Positions 11,065-22,400 of a stretch of 64,000 bases of DNA are shown here, in pieces. The notes beneath the pieces were generated by a model. It was not told the DNA's origin. It ran no database searches and saw nothing but the letters and a program-made list of their open reading frames with translations. The position numbers and the translations under genes were made by a program. Source of the stretch: Pyrenochaeta sp. MPI-SDFR-AT-0127 (Eukaryota; Ascomycota; Dothideomycetes; Pleosporales; Cucurbitariaceae); assembly GCA_020747015.1 (NCBI GenBank), contig JAGTJM010000027.1:62001-126000 (forward strand), written 5' to 3'. Positions within the stretch are counted from its first letter, which is position 1. Each line of letters begins with the position of its first letter.

Positions 11065-13617
11065 TTACAACAATGACTTCAGCCTCTTTTGCAGTTCTGG
11101 CTCGCCCGACTGCCCATCGCCACGTAAACGACGATCCTGCGCATCGTACAAAGGATCCTTTGCAACTGTTGCCTTTATCCTTGTACTGAAGTATTCAATC
11201 TCTACCGACTCTCCTTCACGAACCTGGCTTGGTAACCAGGCGTATGCGACAGGCTTGCGTACTGTATATCCGAAAGCGGCACTCGTGACGTACCCAGCCG
11301 TCTTGCCATTGTAGAAGACGGGTTCCTTGCCTAATATCATGGATTGCCCATCATCAACAGTCAAGCATCGGAGTCTCCGCGCAGGAGACTTTCTTGACAA
11401 TTGATCAAGTGCAGCTTTGCCGACAAACTCTGCCTTCTTAGACATCTGAATTGCGTACGTGACGCCGGCTTCCCACGGATTATGTTCGGATGTCATGTCA
11501 CTTCCTGAGGCTCGAATGCCTTTTTCGATCCGCAAGCCATTGAAAGCAGCACGACCAGCAGCTACAAGTCCATGAGGTCTACCGGACTGCCACAGGAGAT
11601 CCCAGAGGCGCTGACCGTACTCCGGCGTGGTCTGGATCTCCCACCCGTACTCTCCTACGAACGACTTCCGGAACATGATCACAGGGATGCCTGCAATGCT
11701 TGTACGCTTCACTCCCATGTATGGTAAACATTTGTTGCTGAAATCGTCTGAGCTGATCGTCTGAATCACCTCCCGAGATCGAGGACCCCAAAGGCCAAGG
11801 CAGCAAGTGTTGCCGGTGATGTCGCGAACTTGTGCCCATTGCGCTGGAGTGTGTTTATCTTGACGGCGAGCCTCACGCGCGAGGTATGCGAGGTCGGTCG
11901 CAGTGTTCGCACCGACCTGGAACAAATCGTTTTCTAACCTTGATACGAAGATGTCGCTTAGAACGCCGCCATGCGCATTGACGAGCAACGTATGAGTGAT
12001 TGTGCCAGGTTGTCTGTCGACATCACTAGTGGTGAGACGTTGAAGCAAATGTACAGCGCTCGGCCCGGAGACCTCGAATCGATGGAAAGTCGTCATATCA
12101 TACATAGCGACTGCGTTGCGCGTCTTCCACGCTTCTGCTGCAGCAATCGGTGAGTAAAACTTTGACGACCAAGCGTCACGATCAACAGGCTTCCACTCTT
12201 GTGGAAGGACTTGGACCAATTCTGCATTCGCTTCGTACCAGTGTGGACGTTCCCAGCCTCCTACTTCAAGGAAGAACGCGCCTTGTTCCCGTTGCCTGGC
12301 GTGGAATGGACTCACACGGAGGTTTCGTGGCGATTCTTTCGGTGCAAGGGGATGAATGATGTCGTAAACCTCGACGAAGTTTTGTTGCGAAGTTTCGCTG
12401 ACGTACTCTGCACTGAGCTGAACTTCCTCGAAGCGAGTCAACTCACACTCAGCAATATCAACACTTGAACGACCATCGGTGAGGGTTTCTGCTACGGCTC
12501 GGGCCACACCGGCAGAGTGTGTTACCCACACGGCTTCAGCAACCCAAAAGCCATCCAAATTGGGTGCTTGCCCAACCACAGATCCGCCATCCGGTGTGAA
12601 GGAAAAGACTCCGTTGAAACCATCAGCAATTTCGGTGTCTCGAAGAAGCGGAAGAAGCTCCTTGGTGGCTTTCCAAGCTGGCTCAAAATCCTCAGGCGTA
12701 AAATCTAGACGAGATGGCATATTCTTCTCATCAACGTGCTTGGGTGTAACACCTAGCGAGGAGGCCAGAACAGGCATGGGGCGATGGCCATAGTAGCCGA
12801 TACCGAACTGCTCCCCGTGTTCACGGTAGTATAAATCTTGGTCCTGATGTCGCAGAATAGGTAACTCGGCGTTCATCGCATTTATGTTCTTGTTGATCTC
12901 GCGGCCCATAAGGCTTGGCACTGCTGTGGTCTTCACATACTGGTGACCCAAAGGCAGAAGGGGGACCTTCAGGCCAATCATAGCACCAATTTCAACACCC
13001 CAGAAGCCAGCACATGAGACTACCAGGTCTGCCGGAACTGATCCATTGTTTGTAGTGACACCTGTCACATGGCCTCTTGCTTGTTCGATACCAGTTACGA
13101 GTGTATGTTCGAGGTACTGTACGCCGGCATTGCGAGTCTTCTCGATGAGGAGCTGTGTTGCGCGAGCCGCCAGTGCTAGTCCATCGCTGGGAATATGTAG
13201 ACCGCCCAATATCATGTCCTTGTTCAGGAGCGGATACTTCTTGAGACATTCCTCGGGACTGATCAGATGTGCTTCAATCCCCCACGATTGCGCGTAACCA
13301 TGTTTACGTTTGAGCTCCTGGAGACGTTCTGGTGTTGTTGCAACTTCTAGACCACCCAATTGGTTGAAGCAGTTTTGGCCGTCTTTCTCTAAAGCTTGTA
13401 GCTTCTCGACCGTGTATTTCGCGAGTAACGTCATTGTTTTCGAGGGATTGGTTTGGAAGACGAGGCCAGGGGCGTGTGACGTCGAGCCTCCTGGCATACT
13501 GAGTGGGCCCTGTTCAACGACAGTAATGTTTGTCCATCCTCGTGAGACCAACTCGTCAGCGAGGTTGGTGCCAACAATACCCGCACCGATAATGACAACA
13601 CGCTGTGAGGTCGCCAT
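11065..13617 (-). CDS. Dimethylglycine oxidase / dehydrogenase-like flavoprotein (FAD + GcvT domains)
   Basis: A single uninterrupted frame of 850 residues. The N-terminus is a Rossmann FAD motif (VVIIGAGIVGTNLADEL), followed by the STSHAPG motif whose histidine (residue 48) aligns with the FAD-linked histidine of this family. HQYVKTT contains His225, and DLYYREHG the nearby tyrosines; in the Arthrobacter dimethylglycine oxidase I recall His225 and Tyr259 as active-site residues. The second half is an aminomethyltransferase (GcvT) fold for tetrahydrofolate: LTTSDV, GEYGWEI, and GLRIEKGIRASGSDMT. The reaction expected is oxidative demethylation of N,N-dimethylglycine (or sarcosine) with the one-carbon unit passed to folate or released as formaldehyde. 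No mitochondrial presequence is obvious. The match I remember to the actinobacterial enzyme is extensive and the gene has no introns, so ancient transfer is possible. Dehydrogenase versus oxidase cannot be decided here. Confidence 0.9.
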   Translation of the reverse strand: MATSQRVVIIGAGIVGTNLADELVSRGWTNITVVEQGPLSMPGGSTSHAPGLVFQTNPSKTMTLLAKYTVEKLQALEKDGQNCFNQLGGLEVATTPERLQELKRKHGYAQSWGIEAHLISPEECLKKYPLLNKDMILGGLHIPSDGLALAARATQLLIEKTRNAGVQYLEHTLVTGIEQARGHVTGVTTNNGSVPADLVVSCAGFWGVEIGAMIGLKVPLLPLGHQYVKTTAVPSLMGREINKNINAMNAELPILRHQDQDLYYREHGEQFGIGYYGHRPMPVLASSLGVTPKHVDEKNMPSRLDFTPEDFEPAWKATKELLPLLRDTEIADGFNGVFSFTPDGGSVVGQAPNLDGFWVAEAVWVTHSAGVARAVAETLTDGRSSVDIAECELTRFEEVQLSAEYVSETSQQNFVEVYDIIHPLAPKESPRNLRVSPFHARQREQGAFFLEVGGWERPHWYEANAELVQVLPQEWKPVDRDAWSSKFYSPIAAAEAWKTRNAVAMYDMTTFHRFEVSGPSAVHLLQRLTTSDVDRQPGTITHTLLVNAHGGVLSDIFVSRLENDLFQVGANTATDLAYLAREARRQDKHTPAQWAQVRDITGNTCCLGLWGPRSREVIQTISSDDFSNKCLPYMGVKRTSIAGIPVIMFRKSFVGEYGWEIQTTPEYGQRLWDLLWQSGRPHGLVAAGRAAFNGLRIEKGIRASGSDMTSEHNPWEAGVTYAIQMSKKAEFVGKAALDQLSRKSPARRLRCLTVDDGQSMILGKEPVFYNGKTAGYVTSAAFGYTVRKPVAYAWLPSQVREGESVEIEYFSTRIKATVAKDPLYDAQDRRLRGDGQSGEPELQKRLKSLL

Positions 13618-15700
13618 GGTAAAAAAAGGAACTTTGGTTTAACTGGCTTTCCAGAAGTGCAGGGCGGCTCGTCTTAAAGACGGTTCACGCTCGCGATAAC
13701 GGATCACAGCACCACATTTTTCTGCCTAGAAGCCGAACCTAAGCGTGGACCATACCATCAAGAAAGCGAAAGCTTTCCCGTGGTGTGCGTGACAGCGGTG
13801 CTAAAGTCCGATATCCCACCACCCCGCATGCGGCTCTTGCGACATTGGTGGGGAAGTATGCCTACCGTGGACGTAGGGTCCTGTTTGCCAGACTGAGCTT
13901 AGCGGCACCTGCGGAGGACGAGGGCGGCAAAATGTTGCAAGACTACATATCTTACCATGACCCCGCCCCGCGTGCACGCAATTCACCCATCCTGCCCTCT
14001 ATGCGACCCATGGCTTTTACAGCTGTCGAACCCATACGGGATTACCAAAAAAAGGTTTGTATGAACAGATTTGCATTTCCTCTTGCATTCACACCACTTC
14101 AATGAAGTATTCCATTGAGCATTGCCACCAAGCGAAAAACACTGCGCCCAACCCTCGCAAAATTCTTGCAATCAAGTAGTTGCAGTAATTCATGACGATG
14201 ATCTCGTACGATGGTTTCTTGCGACAATCCAAGCGACAAATCCAAGCGACAGCCCAATACGACAATGCCAGAACACGACCCATTGCCACAATGACCTAGC
14301 AACAAAATCCTGCTGCCCATCAGCCCATCGCACAGGGGCTACTCGAGAGCACCAGACCCTCACCATCTCTCCCATTGATTCTCATCCGGGCCACCATCGT
14401 GGTACCCTACAAGCCGACGATTCTTCACAATCCGTGAAGAAATTCGAGACTATTGCCTCTTGCGACACTGCCAACGCCTTCATCCAAAAGAGCTCCTCTG
14501 AGCTTCTCTTGGAGCAGATCATGGCGAGAAAACGCACTTGTTGAGATTCTCTGATGGTTCTCGACCAGTCGAGATAGGTGACGCTTTATATCAAGAATTC
14601 CTGCCTGCGTGCCAAAGGTCAGTGCAGCTCCAAAGTGACAGCTCACCAGCATGTCAGTACCTTGCGCTGGCGGACACATCGCGAATGCGATTGCCCAAAG
14701 CGCCCAAATCCTCCGAGGAAGAGCACTGCAGAAATTGATGAGGGGTAAGATGTGCGACGATGAGAGTTGGCTCTCGACACGAAGCCGTACCGTTAAGGAG
14801 CGCTTGATCCATTGGCACTCATTTGCCGACATGTTGGTGCGCTTCTCTTCGCGCACGTTCGGGCCTGTCACGATGACAACACATCTCATGGACACGTAAT
14901 TGTATGTCCTAAAACGAAAGTACGCCTGAAAATATAGAGTGGAGCGCAGCGATGTGAATCTGTACTATCGCAGTCTGCTGCGATATCAACGATTCTGCGA
15001 TTAGATCGTTGCGATGAACCTGGCGATCTACCTCACTCACAACCTCATGATCTGTTGCAAAAAGAAAATTTCGATAAGAGCACCGAAGGGGTCCCATAAT
15101 GAGGCCGTGATAGCTCCGCTAGAAGTTGTGGTTGGCAGATTGGTCGAGGCTTGGGCTGGCGTTCGATGTCCAAATTTGGAAATCAGATCCATTCACAGTC
15201 CGTGCCAACAAGAGGGGCAAGACGAGAACGGTCTCTGCAGTCTGTCACGATGACCGTTTCATGCATCTCATGCACAGACAATGAATCCAGCCGGGGTTCG
15301 TCCACTGATAGTAGGACTGTGGCTTCTAGCTGGTTGTCTAAAACCCTTGTCGTCTGATACGTCTGATCACGATGGCAGATCCGGCGGTCGCGAAAGTAGC
15401 GAGAGTGTGTAGCGCTTGACTGGCGACCCCAGGCCGATTACGTTCGCACATCCCACTGGTCATCACTCTTCGGTAGCGTATGGAAGCTATTTCCCCATGG
15501 GGACTTAGAGACTTCTTTAACTTGATAAGGGGTGAAGCGGTAAAAATGCCGTGTAGTGAGTATAATAATGCTTCAGACATCCTCAAGCTGAACAGTATCT
15601 CGTCAACGGATTTCAAGCACCTCTTGGAGCGCTCAAATTTTGTGCTACCTCCCTCGAATCGTCTTCTATCCTGTTAGTTGTATCACACACATTCTTCACA
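13618..15700. promoter_or_regulatory. Long divergent intergenic region between the dimethylglycine oxidase and Rieske genes
   Basis: The 2,083 bases separate the two outward-facing starts. Small frames of up to 156 codons occur on both strands but lack motifs and overlap one another. GATAAG sequences, the core of fungal GATA-factor (nitrogen-control) sites, are at 15073-15078 and 15524-15529. A short direct repeat of AATCCAAGCGAC-like units lies at about 14224-14250. Regulation by nitrogen status is an inference only, since such hexamers occur by chance. Confidence 0.35.
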
Positions 15701-16954
15701 ATGGTCGGATCTTTGTGGAGCTATATCGGCCTCGGCGGTTCGACCGCTCCACCACCAGAGAAGCAGACAGTGCGCGCTTTACCTGGCAACTGGTATACCT
15801 CAGAGGAGATGTATCAGCTTGAGAGACGTGCGATCTTCTCCCGCAGGTGGCTTCTCATCACACACAAATCCAGATTTCCCAACCCTGGTGATTACCTCCG
15901 CTATGACATAGCCAATTACGATGTTGTTATCTCCAAAGACCGAGCTGGCGAAATTCACGCTTTCCACAACGTGTGCCGACATCGCGCCTACCCTGTCGTC
16001 GAAAGCGATGGTGGCAATGCAAAGATCTTTTCTTGCCGATATCATGGCTGGTCATATGGCTTGAGCGGAAACCTAGCGAAGGCTCCTGGCTACCAAGACT
16101 TCCCATCCTTCGATAAGGCTAAGAATGGCCTCTTCCCAATCCATACTCGCATTGATAGGAATGGCTTCATCTGGATCAACATGGACGCAAAGAAGGAACC
16201 AGAGGTATCATGGGAGTCTCAGTTCGATGCTGTCGATGAGCAAACACGATTCGATCAGTTCAACTTTGATGATTATGAGTTCGACCACACCTGGAACCTA
16301 GATGGCCCCTTCAACTGGAAGATTCTTGCAGACAACTTCAACGAGTGCTACCACTGCAAGACCACTCATCCCGATCTTACCACCGGCCTTATCAACCTCG
16401 AAAGCTATGATGTATACTGTTCGGCTGATCACATTCAGCACGACCCCAAGACTCCCGATGATCGTAAAGAACAAGGTCAGGAGATCTGTTCTACATATTG
16501 TTTCCCAAACGTCTCCTTCACGGTCACCGCACACTTCTTGTTCATGCAAAAGTTCATGCCTAAGTCGCCCACCGAGTCCATAATGTACTACGAAGTCTGG
16601 CGCAATAAGAACTCATCTGAGGAAGACTTCCTCCTTATTAGTGACACATACAAGCGCGTCATGGGCGAGGACAAGGTACTGTGCGAGCGCGCACAGAAGA
16701 ATATCGAGGCTGGTGTCTTTGTTAACGGCGAACTACACTCGCATATGGAGAAAGGCCCCGTTTTCTTCCAGAAGCGCTGCCGCGAGATCATTCTTGAGCA
16801 CGGTCAGCGTGAGAAGCGTGAAGGCAAGAAGATCTGGCCTGCGAAGCAACAGCTCGAAAATACAGGCGCCGCGGCCGAGAGTAATGAGCTTCAGGACTTC
16901 TGCGAAGGCCTTGCGTGTGGTAACGACAACGACAAAAGTGAACTGGCTTGGTGA
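15701..16954 (+). CDS. Rieske-type mononuclear non-heme iron oxygenase (choline/betaine monooxygenase-like)
   Basis: A single exon of 417 residues. The Rieske [2Fe-2S] site is Cys92-x-His94 and Cys112-x2-His115 (CRH ... CRYHGW). The catalytic iron site is in DNFNECYHCKTTH, with His218 and His223 as ligands and Glu215 in the bridging position. Length and spacing fit the alpha subunit of the ring-hydroxylating family, in the branch with plant choline monooxygenase and bacterial glycine-betaine or carnitine oxygenases. Such enzymes need a separate flavin/ferredoxin reductase, which is not in this window. Placed divergently from the dimethylglycine oxidase-like gene, a role in N-demethylation of a quaternary amine (glycine betaine to dimethylglycine) is a reasonable inference; choline or another betaine is possible. 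No signal peptide is seen. Confidence 0.88.
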   Translation: MVGSLWSYIGLGGSTAPPPEKQTVRALPGNWYTSEEMYQLERRAIFSRRWLLITHKSRFPNPGDYLRYDIANYDVVISKDRAGEIHAFHNVCRHRAYPVVESDGGNAKIFSCRYHGWSYGLSGNLAKAPGYQDFPSFDKAKNGLFPIHTRIDRNGFIWINMDAKKEPEVSWESQFDAVDEQTRFDQFNFDDYEFDHTWNLDGPFNWKILADNFNECYHCKTTHPDLTTGLINLESYDVYCSADHIQHDPKTPDDRKEQGQEICSTYCFPNVSFTVTAHFLFMQKFMPKSPTESIMYYEVWRNKNSSEEDFLLISDTYKRVMGEDKVLCERAQKNIEAGVFVNGELHSHMEKGPVFFQKRCREIILEHGQREKREGKKIWPAKQQLENTGAAAESNELQDFCEGLACGNDNDKSELAW

Positions 16955-18162
16955 TTTTGCGATGAGCGATGAACGCTTATGATATTTGGCATTGTTAGGC
17001 GTCCTGGGGTTATCATAGAGGCATCGATCTCTCAGCAATTTGGCATTCATTTTCGGTTTTTGGCAAACATATTTGTAATGACTCGGCGATTGTGTTAATT
17101 TCAAGATCACAGAGATATCGTCTGCCCCATCTAGATAGAAGAGAGTCTGTTCCGGTTCGACTATTATTATCTCTGACTTTGGTGACCACATGCTCCTACT
17201 TCTATATCGATAGAAGCCATCTCAACCCACCATTGATTTCTGCTCAGTGGTGGTTCCGATTCACGGCTGGTCGGACTACACTTTACACCTACCTTGGGTA
17301 CAACTCAGCCCATGCATACCAAGGGCAAAGTCTTCAACCCCTCCCAATGTCCTCAACAACGACCAACATGATCACTCATGTCGCTTCGCATTTTCTTATC
17401 CGTCATCAGAGGTACTATAACATGACGATAACACTAATCACTCATAGTTCAAGGTTTACCCCTCCGCCGTTAACGGATGTTCTGATAAAGGAACATGTGG
17501 GGTCAAGCCACTATGCAATTTCAGCCCCAATCGGGAAACCATGTCCTTTCAGCCAATCGGAACAACCAACGCAAGAAATTGGGTTGATATCAGCTGGCTT
17601 CGATAATGTGGCATACGATACGAGCTGAAATTGTGGAGTAATATAGATTTGTAGATCTATCTTATCGGCGAGAGTGATATTTGTGTCATCAAAGTAGTGT
17701 TGGGTCATTGGGCATCATTGGGAGGGATGAAGGTCTATAGCAGATGAGGCAACGTCATTATATCTGCCATGAAGCATGCTACAGACATGTTGGGGTGTCG
17801 CTACGGCGGAAGTATTTCTGTCAGACCCTTATGTGGGGAATAATGTCTCGGTTCTGAGCGGGATTAAATCATCGGCTGCACTAATCGCAAGCCACTAGGG
17901 GAAAGTAACGTGACCAATGAGTGTAGCCCGAAACACTGTGATTGTTTGACCATGTTGATTTTGAGTGTTGATTTTGTGATGTAGATTGCAAGACTGGAGT
18001 AAATGTACTTCAAACAGATAGGTTGCTCTACATTGCATGACGTCACTCCTTCCATGATTTGCACAAGATGTCCTCGAGTACCCTGCTGTCATGTCGCTTA
18101 GCATCGACATCGTAGGACCTATGATCACAGAAGGTGGGCAAGACTCAACAAAAACAACCAGA
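16955..18162. other. Intergenic between the Rieske and HAD genes
   Basis: About 1.2 kb, AT-leaning. It should contain the 3' UTR of the oxygenase and the promoter of the HAD gene. A 179-codon frame at 17092-17628 (+) lacks motifs and looks like chance. No RNA gene is seen. Confidence 0.45.
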
Positions 18163-18912
18163 ATGAGTTCAGAAACAAAAGCAAAAAACATTGTCTTCGA
18201 CGTTGTTGGCACACTCGTGTCATACGAACACTTTTTCGTCGTTATCGGCCAACGGCTCGGTTCCAAATTACAACCCCTCAACATATCTGCTCGGCTTCTT
18301 GGATTCGCTTGGCTTGAATCTGCAGAACGCGAGTACACCTATCTCTCTTTATCTGGAAAATACCTACCCTTTGCTCAAGTCTTTGAGGCGGTCTTCTTCC
18401 GCGTTCTGCATTTTGCAGGAGTACCAGAGCCGAGGTCAATAGCGACTAACGAGGACGTCAAGTTCTTTATGCAAGAGTATAAGAAATGCAAGGTCAGACC
18501 TGGGGCCAAAGAATGTATTGATCGCTTAAATGAGGATGGTTGGACCGTGTGGGCCTTTACGAGCGGCGATCGCGAAAGAGTAATCGCCTATTTTGAGAAC
18601 GGAAATGTCAAAATCAAGAGCAAGAACTTGATCACCTGCGATGAGATTGGCATAGGAAAGCCAGAAATTGCGGCGTACACGAAACTGAAAGAAAGGATAG
18701 GTGCAAGTGCGGACAATGCGCTGTGGTATGCAGCGGCGCATGGATGGGATGTGAGTGCGGCGGGAAGAGCGGGGTTCAAGTCAGCCTATTGCACTGTGCT
18801 GGAGAAGGAGCCACTGGAAGATATCTTTGGGGAGACTGACGTGGTCACCGCGACATTGCCGGAGCTTGCTGACAAGGTCATTCCTACGACGGCGTCTTAT
18901 ACACGATCGTGA
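18163..18912 (+). CDS. HAD-superfamily hydrolase, haloacid dehalogenase type II-like
   Basis: 249 residues from the ATG at 18163 (MSSETKAKNIVFDVVGTL), which puts the nucleophile motif at the usual distance from the N-terminus. An upstream in-frame ATG at 18091 would add 24 residues of unconvincing sequence. Motif I is FDVVGTL: the first Asp (nucleophile) is kept, while the second Asp of phosphatases is replaced, as in 2-haloacid dehalogenases. Motif II is FTSGD, motif III is GKPEIAAY, and motif IV lies in YAAAHGWDVSAAGRAGFKS, typical of the L-2-haloacid dehalogenase branch. Fungal members are common and mostly uncharacterised, so a natural substrate cannot be named. It sits tandem with the Rieske oxygenase, 1.2 kb away, and could simply be a neighbour. 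Confidence 0.85.
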   Translation: MSSETKAKNIVFDVVGTLVSYEHFFVVIGQRLGSKLQPLNISARLLGFAWLESAEREYTYLSLSGKYLPFAQVFEAVFFRVLHFAGVPEPRSIATNEDVKFFMQEYKKCKVRPGAKECIDRLNEDGWTVWAFTSGDRERVIAYFENGNVKIKSKNLITCDEIGIGKPEIAAYTKLKERIGASADNALWYAAAHGWDVSAAGRAGFKSAYCTVLEKEPLEDIFGETDVVTATLPELADKVIPTTASYTRS

Positions 18913-19477
18913 GCTATCTCCATATCGTGTCAAGATCGTCATATTTCAATACAATAGCATGCATATGATCGAATCAACCTAGTTCTATCCAACAACGCCA
19001 GGCTCTACTTTGGACATTGCTTTACATAGACTAGTAAGTTCTCAAAGCGTGCAGCGCACCAGCAAGCCCCAGCTGGAGACAACAAACCGTGAATGTATCT
19101 GAGAAGAGAGTATAGGTCCAACCATGTTATTTTGAGGCCACTGGCACGCTAGAAGACATCCAATACTTTCAGGACTGAGATTACTCGTGTTGCCAAGAAT
19201 ATCGCTGGAACTGTTCTCTATGTATTCTGTAATGAAATCACAATGTCTAATTTATGAGACTCTTGCTTCATTAATGTACTGGTATACGCTAAACGAGCAT
19301 AATTGTTATAAAATACACGGTAATTTGTTTGTGTAGCCTCATCAATCCATGTGATATCTATGATACCACGGTGTACGCCTCGCAATGCATCTGAAAGGAT
19401 AAAACCCTAGAAAAACGCATTCCATAATCACCATACTTCTGCTGAATTCCGGGCAGTCAGTCATGAATCGTACACAT
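18913..19477. other. Convergent 3' region between the HAD gene and the TFIIIC gene
   Basis: 565 AT-rich bases between two converging stop codons. They contain candidate polyadenylation-type AT-rich stretches but no gene I can support. Confidence 0.45.
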
Positions 19478-22400
19478 TCAGTACATCGCATCATCAACCT
19501 CTCCTTCGGCATCGACATCCTCATCATGCACATCTGCATCCACCACGGCTACGTCTTCTTTCGACATGCCTTTGGCCTCGGTTGCCTTTGATACAACTGT
19601 GGCCAGCTCCTCTACAGCTATTGGACTGTCGGATGGCTTTTGTGCGATTGTAGGTCTTGGAAGAGTTGCTGGTGTTGAATGCTCCTTCTCCCCTTGCCAA
19701 TTATGTGGATTGAGAGCCTGCTGCATGATTCCGTATTGTCTCTTAGGGTTCTTGAGAATCTGCTGTGTGGCAGTCAATTCCGCTGCATCAACCTCTCGCG
19801 CCTCCATGAGATCTCCTTCCTCTGCGACATCTGCGCCACCCATTCTAGCGTTGCGCGTCTGCAATTCAGAATGCCTTAAATTATAATCTTCGCGCCATTG
19901 CTGCTTCTCGTGATTCTTAGCTTTGCGTTTGACATGTTCGCCAAACCAATCGTCCTCCGTATCGAGCAGCCTATCGCCAAAGGCGGCCCAGAAGCCCGGC
20001 AAACTAACGTAGCCTCCAGCAGCTGTCTTGCTCACTGCACCGATAGATTCAAGCCAACTTAATACAAGCTCGATTTCGAAGACTTCCGTCGTGTGCTCTG
20101 GACAATGAGAGTGAATGTCTCTAGGAGTGGCACCAGGCTGAAATATGAGTGGCTGCAAAACGAGATTTAGAATCCGGTACCACCAAGGCCAAGTAATCGT
20201 TTGCCCATCGATGCTGCTCCAAATTGGCAACAAAGCATCCGGGTTGTCTTTACCTGGAAGTGGTGGATCAGGCAACCTCGGCCATAGTACAGAATTACCG
20301 TCCTCTATCGGCAGAGGTGGAGAAGTGGAAGGCTGGAGCGGATTGCCGAATTGGTAATTTGCTGTTGGTACGACATGGATGTCCCAAAACAAACGATTTC
20401 GATCAATGGCACGATGAATGTAGTCTCCCTCACAGAAACCCCACTTAGAAAGTCTTGGTAGTGGCGCTCCGAATTCGTTGTTGACAGGCGGAAGCTGAGG
20501 CATGAGCTTAATCCTCCCCTCGCTAACCAAATTCATGACTGCAGTCATGGGACCATCTTCTTCGGTCCGTGAAATGCTGATGAAGTGCTTGTTTGGGTCC
20601 TCATCCGCAAAAGCAGCATCCATATCCTTCTTGATTTTCACTGCGGCCATAAAATCATCGAGCTCAAATGGACGCACAAATCTTTTCGCAAACGCGTTCG
20701 TAAAGCTGTAGTTCCGCCCCGGCAAAAGACGCTTGAGTTTTCGCATCCTCAAGGTCTGCTTGTCCACGTAATCTCCCACAACGCGGACGAATAAGGATTC
20801 GCCCAGCACCATGAGCTTCTCATGCGCTTTGCTGCCATTGTATAGGCCTTGGGGAGTGGCTGTGTTGGCACGTACCCACGAACGAGCCTTCAGAATATTG
20901 TCTTCTGACGACGAATGAGAGGGATGAGGATAGTGGAGAGGGGCCGTGAACGAGTGGTGTAGTTGTACCTGTGTTCGAACGCGATCTGCGATCTTCTCCT
21001 TGTACCACCTGGCTCTGTTCAACACTTCGTAATTTGACTCGTCAACAGTGAATTTCTGAAGTGCTTCTAGGCAAAGCGGCCGAGGCAGCTCGGGGTAGGA
21101 ACAATTCCGCATGCACCAGCGCACAAGGCTTGTCCAATCATAAGCATCAGGATCCTCGATAGAAGGGATTTGGCCGCCTTCGTAAGCTTCGATGAAAGCA
21201 GACTGGAATGTGGTAGTGAGATCAGAAAGTTGTGTGGCCATATTGGTCTGCATCCACGTCCAAAGGTTCTTGGTTTGTGCGATATCGAAGAATCTATCGC
21301 TACTGTAGACCTTCTCGACAATTCTCCAATCCAGGTTTCCATCTTTACCGGACATCGACGAAGCTATGACAAGTGTGCAGCAAAGTCTCTTGAATTTGTC
21401 CGCTGGGTCTAAGATCTCGATGTATTTGCGCTCTTTTCTCTTCTTCTTCACTGCAATTCTCTTCTCGCTCCAGGGCCGAGCGTGACTGCCGCTCCGTTGG
21501 TGACGCAGGGGCTGCTGATAAATGGGATCGTTTGGATCGCCAGTGAGACCAGTCAAGCGCTCAAGTAAGGTAGGAAGAGGGCCAGGCTTACCCCTCTGTC
21601 GATTTCCGTAGAATCTCCTCTTCTTAGTCTTTTCGGGTTGATGAATACTATCGCCGTCGTCTTCCAAGTCACTTTCAAAAGATGAAGGTACATCGCTCTC
21701 AGCGCTTGAGATCTGAATGTAGTCGTCGTCCAGTGCCGAAGCCATGTCTTCATTGCTAAGTCGAGTTCTCTTGTTCGAAGCTCCATCAGCTGGATCTGCA
21801 ATCCTGACCCGTTTCTTGCGCTCTTGAAAGAGTGCAGTGGAATCAACCGGAGGCTCAAACCGTGCATCAGTGCCCTTATCGGAAGACTGGGCGGTTCTCA
21901 TCCGAGTTAAAACGATATCAGTAGTTTGGGGCTGCCCTGTCACGTGTTTATGAGGCAACATGTTTTGCGTATTGTCCAAAACTGTTTCGCGAGGTAGATC
22001 AAGTGGTTCAGCCCGAAGTCCATCAAGTTCAGAATCTTCTTCTTCATAAGCCTCATTTATGGCATCCCTGCGCACAGGAGAACTAGCCACGGGGCGTTCC
22101 CTGGTGAGCGGAGTATCTTCTGACGAATCAGTCTCTGCAGCGGACACATCTCCTGCGTCATGCTCTTCGCTCTCTTCGCCGATAACTTCAGGCGTGGCTT
22201 GTTGTAGCGGAGCACGACGATACCGTTTGTTCTTGTCGTTCAAGCTTGCAAGCCTGGCACGCTTCGCGCGCGGAACACCGTCAGTCGCCACACCCCTTTT
22301 CGATGGTGCCTCTTCAACCTGAGCATTTTGCGCCTTACGGGCTTTCTTCTCCAGCCTCCTTTGCCGGGCCATCTCATTTCGATACCGCTTCTGAGCTTCT

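Noticed and set aside
14122..14895. Overlapping frames of 140 (+) and 156 (-) codons in the gap between the oxidase and Rieske genes
   Set aside because: No motifs, opposite strands overlapping, poor composition, no splice partners; more likely regulatory or spacer DNA.
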